Source: Planctomycetales bacterium
GTDB taxonomy: Bacteria; Planctomycetota; Planctomycetia; Pirellulales; Pirellulaceae
Assembly (NCBI GenBank): GCA_020427005.1
Contig: JAGQOY010000004.1
Location: forward strand, 33,134-97,133
Direction: 5' to 3'
Length of the DNA: 64,000 bases
Shown here: positions 27,374 to 37,297 of the stretch, one piece after another
Numbering within the stretch: the stretch's first letter is position 1
Layout of the letters: every line of letters starts with the position of its first letter
Position numbers and translations under genes: made by a program
Notes under the pieces: generated by a model
Database searches by the model: none
Told to the model about the DNA's origin: nothing
What the model saw: only the letters and a program-made list of their open reading frames with translations

Positions 27374-28246
27374 ATGAATCGACTTGTTGTTTTCTTGGTT
27401 TTCGTATTATGTTTCGTGTCGCATGCAAGTGCGGACTTTGTTACCATTCCACAGACCTTTATCCCGCCTTCCAGTTCAGGTTCAAAGTGGGGTAATCCTA
27501 TTCATGGCACAGCCAGCGACGTGATTACTTGGACCTTTATGGCAGATGGTACGATCTTGTCCGGGGGGCATCCTCTAACTGGTGAAGTTTCAGGAGGCAG
27601 CAATATCTCCCAGATGAGGTTGGACTTTGATAATGCCAACGGTATAGGGGCGTTTGACCAGGCAGTCAATAATGCTTTCAACACATGGGCAAATGCGACT
27701 CCAGGCAGAATTACTTTTCAGTATGTTAATAGCGATACCGGGGCAGATGCTGGCGACTCTTCTAACCCAAGTTCGTACGCAGTGGATATTCGAATTGGAG
27801 CCTTTACGCCGGTAGCAGCCACGGGTTTTGAAGGTCTTGCAGGCGTTGGATTCGGTCCTCCAGGTGACGATACATTCCCATTCTTTCACGATGCATTGGC
27901 AGGTGATATTCTACTAAATATCAACCAAAATTTCTTTGTGGCACCAGGAAATGAAGGGGATACGTTCTATACGACAGGGACTTACTTCAATGACTTAGAG
28001 GGTCTCATGTTGCACGAACTAGGACATGCGGCAATTGGTCTAGCTCATGCTACCAATGGTCCGAATTTTTCTGCATTAGAAGACGTGATGTATGTAGATG
28101 CGCTGCCTACTTTTATTAACCGCCAGTTGTCGGCTCAGGATATCGCTGGAGCACAAAGTGTTTACGGAGTTCCAGAGCCCGGATGCGTGATGATCCTTTC
28201 GATTGGATTACTTGGTTGTCTATTGAATGACCGTCGTAGGGAATAA
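27374..28246 (+). CDS. Matrixin-like metalloprotease with PEP-CTERM anchor
   Basis: 290 residues from the ATG at 27374 (MNRLVVFLVFVLCFVSHASA, a Sec signal); the frame continues upstream but without a signal-like start. The zinc site is HELGHAAIGLAH, the extended metzincin motif HExxHxxGxxH, followed by a Met-turn candidate DVMYVD. The substrate-side fold (AFDQAVNNAFNTWANAT, then DIRIGAF) resembles matrixins. The C-terminus is VPEPGCVMILSIGLLGCLL followed by NDRRRE: a PEP-CTERM motif, hydrophobic helix and basic tail, which directs surface sorting by exosortase. No exosortase gene is in the window. The target is unknown; extracellular matrix turnover or processing is plausible. Confidence 0.88.
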   Translation: MNRLVVFLVFVLCFVSHASADFVTIPQTFIPPSSSGSKWGNPIHGTASDVITWTFMADGTILSGGHPLTGEVSGGSNISQMRLDFDNANGIGAFDQAVNNAFNTWANATPGRITFQYVNSDTGADAGDSSNPSSYAVDIRIGAFTPVAATGFEGLAGVGFGPPGDDTFPFFHDALAGDILLNINQNFFVAPGNEGDTFYTTGTYFNDLEGLMLHELGHAAIGLAHATNGPNFSALEDVMYVDALPTFINRQLSAQDIAGAQSVYGVPEPGCVMILSIGLLGCLLNDRRRE

Positions 28247-28611
28247 TAGGCTGTTGGCCCGATTTGAGGCAGGATGTTGGTATTCGCAATTCCGCATTTC
28301 CCTTGTCTGATTTTTTCTTGTTGATTCCGGACAATTGGAACTATGTGTGCATAACGGACATTTGTCGCAATTGTCTGAATTGCTGTCTGCCCAGCAAATG
28401 CAATGACCAGTTCTGACTCGCTGGAGAATCTGCAACGATTCCGTAGCCCGATCGAGTTTGTGTTGCTAAAAGGTCGGCTCGACAGCTGTATAGGGCGTTT
28501 CTACTTCAACCGGTGGATTGGAACGAGATTCTGAGAAAAATGCCTACTGGACTGTAAGGTTCGGCGTGCGAGCGGTGTCTTTAATTAAACACCATCCAGG
28601 AACAGGAACTT
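28247..28611 (+). other. Intergenic region upstream of sigma-factor operon
   Basis: 365 bp without a supported gene. It must contain the promoter of the sigma-factor operon. An AT-rich imperfect inverted repeat (GGTGT, TTTAATTAAA, ACACC) lies about 30 bp before the start codon. Minus-strand frames here lack ribosome binding sites. Confidence 0.4.
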
Positions 28612-29235
28612 GTGAGCATTTTAGTGGTGAAAGAGCAGGTTGAGGCCGATGCTTCGCAGTCCGAGAGATCGGTGTGCCCTCCTGCCGCAACCGCTGATCA
28701 TATGCAAAAACAAGAGCAAGAGTGGATGCAGCGTATCTCCCAAGGAGATGCAGAATCGCTGCGCGAATTGCTATCCGTCCATGGAAACGACATGGCGAGG
28801 CTGATCGGTCGGCTTACCGCCTGGCATGTCGATCAGGAGGATATTTTGCAGCAGGTGATGATTGTAATTTGGAGAAAAGCAGGTAGCTTTCGGGGCGAGG
28901 CTTCGCTCCGAAGCTGGTTGCGTCGCGTGGTCATTAATTCCTGTAGAAACCATTTTCGCATGACGGCTCGCTGGAAAAGAAAAGTCCTGGCGTGGTCACA
29001 GGGAAGGGCCCAGGAATATCAAGACCGCGCGCTACAAGTGCTGGAGATAAATGAGTCGCTGCAGCGTGGGCTAAGTGAACTCTCCACGGAAGATCGCATG
29101 TTGGTGGTACTGTATTATCTGGAGCAATTGCCGGGTGACCAGGTGGCGATGGAGTTGGGTATTAGCCAAGCGACATTACATGCGAGACTGCACCGAGTAC
29201 GTGTCAGGTTGAAATCCATAATCTCAGATGATTGA
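28612..29235 (+). CDS. ECF-type RNA polymerase sigma factor
   Basis: 207 residues starting at GTG. Region 2 spans about residues 40-110 (LRELLSVHGNDMARLIGRLT, DQEDILQQVMIVIWRKAGSFRGEASLRSWLRRVVINSCRNH), with the RWL-like core helix. Region 4 spans 150-205 (LSTEDRMLVVLYYLEQLPGDQVAMELGISQATLHARLHRVRVRLKS), a helix-turn-helix for -35 recognition. The downstream gene overlaps by 8 bp and encodes a single-pass membrane protein, the usual position of an anti-sigma factor. The first 35 residues are extra and poorly structured; an internal ATG at 28702 (MQKQEQE) could be the true start. Confidence 0.92.
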   Translation: MSILVVKEQVEADASQSERSVCPPAATADHMQKQEQEWMQRISQGDAESLRELLSVHGNDMARLIGRLTAWHVDQEDILQQVMIVIWRKAGSFRGEASLRSWLRRVVINSCRNHFRMTARWKRKVLAWSQGRAQEYQDRALQVLEINESLQRGLSELSTEDRMLVVLYYLEQLPGDQVAMELGISQATLHARLHRVRVRLKSIISDD

Positions 29236-29737
29236 AGATATGAAAGAAAGTGAACCGCAGGATAACGCTCAGAGCATGACAGAAGAGTGGTTGCCACCAT
29301 CTACGGAGCGCACACGACTAGACGTCGATCTGCTGTGTAATCGAATGCAGGTGAAGTTGATTCGGATAGAGCACCGCCGTCGGTGGACGCAGATTGGTAT
29401 AGCTTGCTTCCTAATTATCACTGTTGGCCTTGGTTTGCGGTACGGTTGGCACATGAGCCGTTTGACGAATAGAGATACGCGCCACGTTGCCGGCGGAGCT
29501 GAAATCGCTGGAACGACTCCTGACAACGTGACTACCGTCGCTGCTGACCAGGCAGAACTTGTTAGATGGGAACACGACGAAGCCGAACTAGCAAAACTTG
29601 AGGCTCTGCACTCAAAGCTACTTCAATTGAATGCAGAGTATGAAGAGCTTTGTCGCCAACGCTTCGAACAGAGGTTGGAAATTGTGCGCGAGGAATTGAG
29701 CCGGACCGATCTGCTCAGCTTGCGAGTGGGGCGTTAA
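29228..29737 (+). CDS. Putative membrane anti-sigma-like protein
   Basis: 169 residues, overlapping the sigma gene by 8 bp (ATG at 29228; a second ATG at 29240). A cytoplasmic N-terminus of about 55 residues is followed by one TM helix (WTQIGIACFLIITVGLGLRYGW, about 54-75). The rest is charged and helical outside (ELVRWEHDEAELAKLEALHSKLL...). No zinc anti-sigma motif (HxxxCxxC) is visible, so the anti-sigma role is inferred only from gene order and topology. The coiled-coil protein that follows may work with it. Confidence 0.65.
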   Translation: MIEDMKESEPQDNAQSMTEEWLPPSTERTRLDVDLLCNRMQVKLIRIEHRRRWTQIGIACFLIITVGLGLRYGWHMSRLTNRDTRHVAGGAEIAGTTPDNVTTVAADQAELVRWEHDEAELAKLEALHSKLLQLNAEYEELCRQRFEQRLEIVREELSRTDLLSLRVGR

Positions 29738-29865
29738 CCGGGGAACATTTCTTGATCGCCTGGCCTCGATCTTTAAGTTCAAGATTGGGAGTTTGGAACC
29801 GTTGCTTCTAAGTTTTGGCTGATTTTCAGGCTAATAAAAGTGTTGATTACGCGATAGTGAAAGGT

Positions 29866-30846
29866 ATGTCTATGTTTCGAAGTAAACAAAAGCCCCGTCC
29901 GATCCTGTGGATTGCAGGTTGTATTTTGTCAGGTATCGGCTTGACGAACGTGCAAGGGCAGTCGGATGTGGATTGGATTCTCCACCTACAAAAGGAAGGT
30001 GTTGAGGATTTCAAGGAAAGTATGATTGAACACGCGGTGGGCGTAATTGACTGGAGATTGGAGCAGAAGCTAGCTATTGAATTGGAATATCTGAAAGCAC
30101 GTCAAAGTTTGGAAATGGAGATTCAAGAAACCACTGCTAAGCTACGACAATTGGCTCGCGAACTACCAGTTGAACTTAGGTACTTGGATGCCAACGCGCG
30201 GGCGAACTATGCGGCCCGATTGGTAGAAAACCTGTTGGAGGTCAACTTGGAAGTGGCTACCCGCGAGTCTGTACTAGCTGGGATGGAGCAACAATCGCCG
30301 AGCGAAGAAGAGGTTAAAAAACAGCGTTTGCTCAACCTCCAATTGCAGTCGGAACGTGAGATAGCCAACCAGAAGCTGCGAGGTGCGGATCGCGCCTACG
30401 AAAATATCCAAATTCTCCAAAGAGCATCAAAGGCAACAGAACTAGACATGATCCGTGCGGAAACTGAGTTGCAAGTTGCCAAGGCGGAAAGCGAAATCGC
30501 TATGCTTCGCTTCGAGTTGGCAACTACGGAATCCACGTCACGGAAAGCGAGAGAAATCTACCAGCAGCGTCTCGAATTGGAGCCGCTAAGGGCCCAACAA
30601 AAGGTCGTTCTTGAGGCACTGGAGCAAATGGAAAGGTCCGATCAGCATACGAAGGACTTGGAGTCTCTCCGCAATGAGATCGAGCTACTGGAAAGAGATC
30701 GTGCGTTTGTTGCTCAGGAATTGATCAATGTCGCGCGCGAGAAAGTTGAATTAAGTAGTCTCAAGAGGCTTGTCGAAGCCAAGTTGAATACTAAGAAAGT
30801 AGATTCCAAATCCGACGCTGAGTCAAATGGAAGCAAGGCCCCGTAA
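29866..30846 (+). CDS. Exported coiled-coil protein
   Basis: Taken from MSMFRSKQK at 29866 (an upstream in-frame start at 29815 has no signal peptide after it), the protein has 326 residues. A signal-like helix PILWIAGCILSGIGLTNVQG is followed by an almost continuous heptad-like helix rich in Glu, Leu, Gln and Arg (AIELEYLKARQSLEMEIQETTAKLRQLA to LINVAREKVELSSLKRLV). The C-terminus is polar. No enzymatic motif is seen. It follows the sigma factor and membrane protein genes on the same strand and likely belongs to their unit. A periplasmic scaffold or sensing role is a guess. Confidence 0.7.
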   Translation: MSMFRSKQKPRPILWIAGCILSGIGLTNVQGQSDVDWILHLQKEGVEDFKESMIEHAVGVIDWRLEQKLAIELEYLKARQSLEMEIQETTAKLRQLARELPVELRYLDANARANYAARLVENLLEVNLEVATRESVLAGMEQQSPSEEEVKKQRLLNLQLQSEREIANQKLRGADRAYENIQILQRASKATELDMIRAETELQVAKAESEIAMLRFELATTESTSRKAREIYQQRLELEPLRAQQKVVLEALEQMERSDQHTKDLESLRNEIELLERDRAFVAQELINVAREKVELSSLKRLVEAKLNTKKVDSKSDAESNGSKAP

Positions 30847-31136
30847 AGAAACGACCCGCCCATTTTCTAAGTTCAGCCGGTCACATCACGTGGAATAGAA
30901 TACATTTCCGATCGTGAATGGCACGGAAAATTTTTGTTTCCACTCGTCTTGTGGGACGGGTTACGTGTTTCTGGTAGGAATCATTCGCCGAAAGGTTCCT
31001 TGAATGCAGTTGCCAATTTGAAAAACGTTGACTTCCCAGTGCCATGGGACGCGAGAGCATGCAAGGCTACGGTGAGCCTTTTTCAATCCTTATGGCACGA
31101 GCACAACGTTGGGTTTCAAGTTAAAATCATTAGTTG

Positions 31137-31505
31137 ATGTGGCTAAACAACCCAGACAATGAAGAAACCGGCGATTTCATGTACCTCGATCGACTTAAAG
31201 CACTCACACTACTGACCGAATGCACGGGTGACGATCTTTGGTCGGTCGAGTATTGCAGGCACAAGGGCGTTCCTGAGCATTGGATTGAAGAACTAAATGA
31301 CTGTTTTGAATCGGGTTTCAATAGCGACAGCCAAACAATTTACGTGGAAGAGAGAGTCACTAATCAGTACCACGGAATTCGGGACGTGGATTTAGCGACG
31401 CGGCTGGGGGAGTACTTGGGGCTGGATGTAGCTTCATTGCAGGGTCGCGTGGTTTCCCGGCGGCAGCTAGTGCGCGCGATCCTGGAAGCTGCAGAAGAGG
31501 ATTGA
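31137..31505 (+). CDS. Small protein of unknown function
   Basis: 122 residues from ATG 31137, or 109 from the ATG at 31179 (MYLDRLKALTLLTECTGDDLW). It is acidic, predicted helical, with no signal, membrane segment or known motif. Features are VEYCRHKGVPEHWIEELNDCFES and a C-terminal RDVDLATRLGEYLGLDVASL, which could be a small DNA- or protein-binding helical unit. It stops 4 bases before the start of the SGNH-TPR gene, so the two are probably co-translated. I do not recognise the family. Confidence 0.6.
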   Translation: MWLNNPDNEETGDFMYLDRLKALTLLTECTGDDLWSVEYCRHKGVPEHWIEELNDCFESGFNSDSQTIYVEERVTNQYHGIRDVDLATRLGEYLGLDVASLQGRVVSRRQLVRAILEAAEED

Positions 31506-31509
31506 CGAA

Positions 31510-33417
31510 TTGTCCAATATGAGTTCGATTCCTCGCTCCGTTGTTCGGAAGATCCCGCTCCGACGCAAGCTGCTCTATGCACTCTTGTTGAGTTGCACGG
31601 CGTTCCTATGCATAGAGCTAGTGCTTAGGGTGATTGGCATCCATCCTGCAACTGAATTGTCCGATCCGTATGTTGGTTTTGCGGGTTACTCTCCATTGTT
31701 TGAAGCCTATCAAAATGAACATGGGCAAACGATTTATACGACTGCTCCACGCAAATTAGTTTGGTTTAATCGTCAGACATTTTCCGAGCAAAAGGACCAA
31801 CAAACGCGACGCATTTTTTGCTTAGGAGGGTCTACAACATTTGGCCGACCGTTTGCGGACTCAACTTCGTTTTCAGGCTGGATGCGCGAGTTTCTGCCGC
31901 TGGTGGATTCGCGATTCGACTGGGAGGTCATCAATGCAGGTGGCGTCAGTTATGCCAGCTACCGAGTGGCCAATGTCATGCAGGAGTTGTGTGATTATTC
32001 ACCCGATCTGTTTGTAATACTCACCGGACACAACGAGTTCCTTGAAAGCCGAACCTATGGGGCTTTGACGAATCAATCAGCGTTCGCACGGTCTTTTCAA
32101 GGAATGCTGGCAAGCACGAGGTCCTACGCCCTGTTCAGTCTGATTCTGCGTCCGGGTCGCTCCAAGCAAGACGAGTCAACAATAGTGGATCGTAGTCGGA
32201 CCGTGTTACCGGTTGAAGTGGATGAGCGACTGAATCATACGCTCGGACCGCAAGACTATCATCGGGACGATGACTGGCAGCGGTCGGTTTTAGCGCATTT
32301 TGAATTGAATATTGAGCGCATGGTGAAGCTTGCCAAGAATAGAGGCGTGGAGGTGATGTTGATTGTTCCTCCTGCCAACGAAAAAGATTGTTCACCGTTT
32401 AAGAGTGAGTTTTCATCGCAGCTCTCGTTGGACCAGCAAAACGAAATTCGAATGTACCTTAATAATGCTGAGCGTGCATTATTGGAACGTGATAGTCAGC
32501 ACGCTCTAGAATTACTACAAAAAGCGCTGCAAATCGATAATTCCTATGCAATCACTCATTATGAACTCGGCAAATGTTTCTATCAGCTCAGAGAATTTCA
32601 AAACGCACACGTGGCGTTTCAGCAAGCTCTTGAATTGGATGTTTGTCCGCTTCGTGCAACCAAGGCAATTCGTGAAGCGATCATCCGCGTTGGAGCAAGA
32701 TTCAACGTCAAGGTCTTGGATTATGATGCTGCGTTACGGGCTGGATGTAGGGCAGAGTTTGGGCACGAGTGCTTAGGAGAAGAGTATTTTCTGGACCACG
32801 TTCACCCGGGTGTCTCTACACACGAAATGCTTGCGATTCAGATCATCCAGCAGCTTCTCGGTCAGGGGTGGCTCAAAGGTGAATCACTGGAATCCGAGGC
32901 GGTTAAAGAGAGTATTCAGCGAGTCGAAGTCGAAGTCTATGATCGGCTTGATCGGGAAGAGCAGGGCATTGCACTCAGAAATTTGGCAAAAGTCTTTCAT
33001 TGGTCAGGCAAGTACATAGAGGCCGTACCGCGTGCTCGAGACGCGCTGGAATTGATTCCCGGTGATCCCGAAAGTCATTATGTGCTAGCTGACTGTTTGA
33101 AAAGTCTCGGAGACAATGAATCGGCACTGGCGGAATATGACCTGTTGATGCAACAGCCCGATGAATTCCCTCGGGCCTACGTGCCTTTTGGTGAGTTACT
33201 AGTGGAATTGCATCAATGGGAACGCGCTAGAGCAATTTTGCTTTTGGCCGTACTCTACCAGCCCGAAAATCCGTATGCTAATTTTTTACTGGGACGAGTT
33301 CATCTGGAACTTGGAGAAACGGAATTTGCCATTGAATCCTTAAAACGAGCCGACCAGCTACATCCCAATGAACCGCGTACTCAACAACTGCTTGAACAGG
33401 CTTTAGGTCAGCGTTAG
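31510..33417 (+). CDS. Membrane-anchored SGNH hydrolase fused to TPR repeats
   Basis: 635 residues. The start is probably the TTG at 31510, because AGAGGA lies eight bases upstream; the ATG at 31519 is further from it. One TM helix (about residues 21-42, LLYALLLSCTAFLCIELVLRVIG) leads to an SGNH/GDSL-type domain: block I GGSTTFG near 102, VINAGG, then GHNEF (block III) and a late DHVHPG (block V Asp/His). TPR units occur inside (LELLQKALQIDNSYAITHYELGKCFYQL) and after the hydrolase domain (VPRARDALELIPGDPESHYVLADCLKS and more). It probably de-esterifies a surface glycan or lipid, with the TPRs docking partners. The hydrolase appears split by a TPR insertion. Confidence 0.8.
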   Translation: MSNMSSIPRSVVRKIPLRRKLLYALLLSCTAFLCIELVLRVIGIHPATELSDPYVGFAGYSPLFEAYQNEHGQTIYTTAPRKLVWFNRQTFSEQKDQQTRRIFCLGGSTTFGRPFADSTSFSGWMREFLPLVDSRFDWEVINAGGVSYASYRVANVMQELCDYSPDLFVILTGHNEFLESRTYGALTNQSAFARSFQGMLASTRSYALFSLILRPGRSKQDESTIVDRSRTVLPVEVDERLNHTLGPQDYHRDDDWQRSVLAHFELNIERMVKLAKNRGVEVMLIVPPANEKDCSPFKSEFSSQLSLDQQNEIRMYLNNAERALLERDSQHALELLQKALQIDNSYAITHYELGKCFYQLREFQNAHVAFQQALELDVCPLRATKAIREAIIRVGARFNVKVLDYDAALRAGCRAEFGHECLGEEYFLDHVHPGVSTHEMLAIQIIQQLLGQGWLKGESLESEAVKESIQRVEVEVYDRLDREEQGIALRNLAKVFHWSGKYIEAVPRARDALELIPGDPESHYVLADCLKSLGDNESALAEYDLLMQQPDEFPRAYVPFGELLVELHQWERARAILLLAVLYQPENPYANFLLGRVHLELGETEFAIESLKRADQLHPNEPRTQQLLEQALGQR

Positions 33418-33436
33418 GAGACCTGTGGAGAAGACG

Positions 33437-34474
33437 TTACGACTTACCGGACAAAACGTTTTCCAGTATTTCGATATTGGCCTCGGCGCTGTATTTTTGT
33501 TCTGCCAACGAGCGTCCTGCTTGCCCCATTTTAATTCGAAGACTTGGGTCTACGAGTAGAGCTCTCAGAGCCTCATACCATTGCGAATCATCCGCTGCGC
33601 AATAGCCAACAGCATTGTTGGCTAGAATCTTGGCATTGACTCCAATAGGAGAAGCCACGGCAGGGATACCGACAGCCATATACTGGACCAATTTGGTAGC
33701 CGCCTTGTACTTCATCCATTCTCGACCGGTCGGCAAGGGCATGATGCCTATGTCCATGCTTTGCAAGTCCTGAACTTCACTACTCTTGTCCCATTGTTTG
33801 AAGACAACCTTTACTCCAGAGAAGTCGATGGAACTCAGCGGTGTATCCGTCGGACCAATGACGAGCAGCTCAAATCGATAGTCTTTTGCGAGCTGTCGCA
33901 ACGCGGTGGACGCAACCTCAAGAAAGGGCATGTTGGAGCTAGTCCCCATCCAACCAATCACAGGAACCTCAGGATCTTGGCGAGGCAAATTCAGAGGCTG
34001 GAATTGCTTGACGGAAACCACTGTCGGAATGAGCGTCAGTCGATCGTGACGAGCAGAGATATACTCGGCAATACACTCATTGCTAACAATTATATGATCA
34101 CTGAGAGCCAGTAGCTTGTCGATTTTTTCAGCTTGTTCCAAGAAGATCCCATCATCAATGTCAAGAACCAAGCGTTTGGTAGTGTGCCGGAATTTCTGCT
34201 CAAAGTGTATGCTGTTGTCGTTTAAACAGCCACGTTCCAGGTAAATGCACTCGGGCGAAGTCAACCGTGCCTGGGTCAATTGCCAATAACGAACGGCGTG
34301 CTTCAAAGCAGTGCTTGCGCGCCACCCGAGAGCGGAAAAGTGTTCGTATACTGAAGGAAAAGACATCCACAGTTGGCAACGGTGTCCTCGTTCTGTCAAC
34401 ATGGGCAGATAGGGTAGGAATCGAAACCGCGTTGACGGTACATTCGACCCTAAAGTGATAAAACCAAGATTCAT
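33437..34474 (-). CDS. Glycosyltransferase family 4-like protein
   Basis: 345 residues. The N-terminal start MNLGFITLGSNVPSTRFRFLPYL is typical of GT4 proteins that bind an acceptor (the PSTRFR segment). The C-terminal donor domain has VIGWMGTSSNMPFL, FELLVIGPTD and then GIMPLPTGREWMKYKAATKLVQYMAVGIPAVASPIG, where the usual E-x7-E pattern is partly replaced. It transfers an unknown sugar. It is divergent from a second GT4 gene across 79 bp, so the two likely share a regulatory region and a pathway. Confidence 0.85.
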   Translation of the reverse strand: MNLGFITLGSNVPSTRFRFLPYLPMLTERGHRCQLWMSFPSVYEHFSALGWRASTALKHAVRYWQLTQARLTSPECIYLERGCLNDNSIHFEQKFRHTTKRLVLDIDDGIFLEQAEKIDKLLALSDHIIVSNECIAEYISARHDRLTLIPTVVSVKQFQPLNLPRQDPEVPVIGWMGTSSNMPFLEVASTALRQLAKDYRFELLVIGPTDTPLSSIDFSGVKVVFKQWDKSSEVQDLQSMDIGIMPLPTGREWMKYKAATKLVQYMAVGIPAVASPIGVNAKILANNAVGYCAADDSQWYEALRALLVDPSLRIKMGQAGRSLAEQKYSAEANIEILENVLSGKS

Positions 34475-34553
34475 CTATGGACCGAGAAAACTGTTGTGTT
34501 GGTTTTGGCCTGAGTGAGAATTTGAGTTCGTTCAACCAGCTGGAAAAACAAGT

Positions 34554-35762
34554 TTGGACACGGTAAGTTCTGATGCCGGACCGAACAAGCCCCGAACCTC
34601 AATGTTTGGCGAATTTAGCGAAACAACAAGGATACCAGAATTGTCTCCACCGACACGACTAGCCCTCTTAGTGCCGGCTCTTTTTGGAGGCGGTGCGGAA
34701 CGATTGATGAGTCAATTGGCAACGCGTTGGAATTCCCAAGGTTTTGAGGTTCACCTAGTAACTTGGGCGGCTACCAGTACAGATCACTACTCAATTCCTG
34801 ATGCGGTAATCCGGCATGGGCTTGGGATGCTCGCCCCCAGCAGAGGCTGGTGGTCAGGCATGGTGGCCAATTGGCAGCGAGTCAAACGCCTACGCGAAAC
34901 TTTGCAGGGCATTCAGCCTCAGCTAGTTGTCAGCTTCTGCGACCAAATGAATATTGTCGCCTTGGAGGCCTGCTGGGACCGTTTTCCAGTCCTGATTGCT
35001 GAGCATAGCAATCCCGAACGACAGCGATTGAGATTCCCATGGGAATGGTGGCGTAGTCTACGGTACCCTGGTTGCCAGGCGTGCGTTGCACTGTCGGCAG
35101 AAATCGCTGACTACATGTCTCGATGGATGGATCGTTCCCAATTGGTAGTGATTCCTCCTGCTATAGATCCACCCCAGCTAGCGCAGGTTACTGGCGCAGT
35201 AGCCAAAGAATCGCATCGTCTCCTGTTCGTAGGCAGGTTAAGCCATGAAAAAGGTGTTGATATCCTCATTGAGGCCTGGAGGCGCGTCACTCATGAGTTG
35301 CCAGCCTGGACTCTCCGCGTTGTAGGAGATGGCACGGAAAAAGAATCGCTGATGGCTCAAGCACGAGAAATGCAAAGCGTAGAATTCTCTGGCTGGCAAA
35401 CAGATCCTTGGGCAGCCTATCGATCCGCAGATCTATTTGTTTTGCCAAGTCGGTATGAGGGCTTTCCGGTGGCCTTAATGGAAGCTCTAAGCCAGGGGCT
35501 AACCTGTGTTGCGACCAATTGTACTTCGGCCCTAGCGGTACTGGATAGGCAGCAACGATGTGTGCGGATTGTGCCAGTTGAGGATGTAGAGGCACTAGCC
35601 AATGCTCTAGTAAGTGCATGCAAGCAGATAGAATCGCATCCTGACTTGATCCATCGACAAGGGCAATGTCGCGAGTTAGTAAAGGACTTTACTTGGGAGC
35701 AAGTAGGAAAAGATTGGGACATGCTGCTATCCAGGACGCTCAATGCAACAAGAAAACGATAG
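34554..35762 (+). CDS. Glycosyltransferase family 4 protein
   Basis: 402 residues. Starts around a GGGAERLM acceptor-side motif (ALFGGGAERLMSQLATRW), the signature of the WbnK/AmsD-like GT4 group. The donor domain carries LLFVGRLSHEKGVDILIEAW, LRVVGDGTEKESL, VEFSGW and LPSRYEGFPVALMEALSQGL, with the E-x7-E motif (EGFPVALME). It is a retaining transferase, probably for an exopolysaccharide or surface glycan. The start codon in use is a TTG at 34554, with a weak ribosome binding site; the ATG at 34602 is an alternative. Confidence 0.88.
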   Translation: MDTVSSDAGPNKPRTSMFGEFSETTRIPELSPPTRLALLVPALFGGGAERLMSQLATRWNSQGFEVHLVTWAATSTDHYSIPDAVIRHGLGMLAPSRGWWSGMVANWQRVKRLRETLQGIQPQLVVSFCDQMNIVALEACWDRFPVLIAEHSNPERQRLRFPWEWWRSLRYPGCQACVALSAEIADYMSRWMDRSQLVVIPPAIDPPQLAQVTGAVAKESHRLLFVGRLSHEKGVDILIEAWRRVTHELPAWTLRVVGDGTEKESLMAQAREMQSVEFSGWQTDPWAAYRSADLFVLPSRYEGFPVALMEALSQGLTCVATNCTSALAVLDRQQRCVRIVPVEDVEALANALVSACKQIESHPDLIHRQGQCRELVKDFTWEQVGKDWDMLLSRTLNATRKR

Positions 35763-35825
35763 CGCCCTCTGGTTTTTGTAATCTCAATCTTTGATAGCCA
35801 GGGTTGGTCGAGTCGCGAGGCAAGT

Positions 35826-37256
35826 TCAGACATAGATCATTTCGTTAGTAGAAGAATCTGCTTTGTAGCGATCCCGAATAGGATGGATTACATCGCGTAA
35901 AAATTCATCTACTTGCTCTGGAGCGCGCCCCACAAAGGCAATTGGATCGACAAGCTTATCAATATTTATGCCCTGATAGATGGGATCGCTTCTTAGCCGG
36001 TTTAAAAGGTCATTTGGCTGACCATCTTGCTTAATCGCTAGCCCTGCCTCCACGCTGTGGCGACGAATGTTCTCGTGTACAAGCTGACGATCCTGGCCTG
36101 CGGCCACAGCGGCCATCATGATAGCTTCGGTAGCCATGAAGGGGAGTTCCTCTCCCAAATGCTTGGCAATTTGTTTTTCGTAAACCACCATTCCACTGGC
36201 AACATTATGGGCCAATATGAGGCACGCATCGATGGCCAAAAAAGCTTGCGGCAATACTAAACGTCGGTTAGCACTATCGTCCAACGTTCTCTCCATCCAC
36301 TGTACGGCGGCAGTTTGTGAAGCAGAGGACTGAAGGCTCATAACATAGCGTGCCAAAGAACACATGCGTTCACTTCGCATTGGGTTACGTTTATAGGCCA
36401 TTGCAGATGAGCCAATCTGGTCTTTTTCGAATGGTTCTTCTAATTCCTTTCGACTCGACAGGAGTCGGATGTCAGTTGCCAGCTTATGTAGACTTTGTGC
36501 CACTCCAGAAAGTGCATCCAGGATCTGAGCATCGACCTTACGAGGGTAAGTTTGTCCGGTCACAGCGTAGCTGCTTGGGAAGCCTAAGCGTTTAGCAATG
36601 ATGGATTCCAATTGGCGAACTTTTTCGTGGTCTCCATCGAACAATTGCAAAAAGCTGGCTTGCGTACCTGTTGTGCCCTTGGCACTGCGCGCTAGTAGCG
36701 TGCCCAGTCGATGTTCCAGTTCCGTTAAATCCAGAACCAGATCATATGCCCATAGACATGCACGCTTACCGACTGTCGTAGGTTGGGCAGGTTGAAGATG
36801 CGTGAACGCCAAACAGGGCATGGATTGGTAGCGTTTGGCAAAATCAGCAAGTGCCAAAATTACAGTAGATAAACGCGAGCACACCATCTTGATTGCATCG
36901 CGAATGAGTATGAGGTCCGCGTTGTCAGTGACATAGCAACTAGTCGCACCCCAATGAATTATTCCTCGCGCGCTGGGGCATTGATCACCAAAGGCGTGCA
37001 CGTGCGCCATGACATCGTGCCGCAGACGTTTTTCGTAACTTGCCACAGAGTCCAAATCGATGTTCTCTTGGGCAGCTTTCAGCTCAGCTATGTGCTCGTC
37101 GGAAATAGGCAACCCCAATTGTTGTTCGGTTTCAGCCAACACGATCCATAATTCCCTCCATAGTCTTGATCTGTGGAGGGTGCTCCAGTGTCGAGCCATG
37201 TCCTTGGAAGCGTAGCGGGTAATCAAAGGGTTTTCGTAAAGCTCGTGGTTCGTCAT
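35826..37256 (-). CDS. purB: Adenylosuccinate lyase
   Basis: 476 residues, the normal length. PurB cleaves SAICAR and adenylosuccinate in purine synthesis. Visible landmarks are [16 protein letters not shown], the [14 protein letters not shown] segment, [15 protein letters not shown] (catalytic His) and the superfamily signature [17 protein letters not shown] with the flexible catalytic loop. The C-terminal domain is intact. The HD-domain gene ends 41 bp upstream on the same strand, so the two are probably co-transcribed. It converges with the GT4 gene. Confidence 0.96.
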   Translation of the reverse strand: MTNHELYENPLITRYASKDMARHWSTLHRSRLWRELWIVLAETEQQLGLPISDEHIAELKAAQENIDLDSVASYEKRLRHDVMAHVHAFGDQCPSARGIIHWGATSCYVTDNADLILIRDAIKMVCSRLSTVILALADFAKRYQSMPCLAFTHLQPAQPTTVGKRACLWAYDLVLDLTELEHRLGTLLARSAKGTTGTQASFLQLFDGDHEKVRQLESIIAKRLGFPSSYAVTGQTYPRKVDAQILDALSGVAQSLHKLATDIRLLSSRKELEEPFEKDQIGSSAMAYKRNPMRSERMCSLARYVMSLQSSASQTAAVQWMERTLDDSANRRLVLPQAFLAIDACLILAHNVASGMVVYEKQIAKHLGEELPFMATEAIMMAAVAAGQDRQLVHENIRRHSVEAGLAIKQDGQPNDLLNRLRSDPIYQGINIDKLVDPIAFVGRAPEQVDEFLRDVIHPIRDRYKADSSTNEMIYV

Positions 37257-37297
37257 GGGTTTATTGAATTCTAGTTATTAGGAATCAAGGGTCTTAG

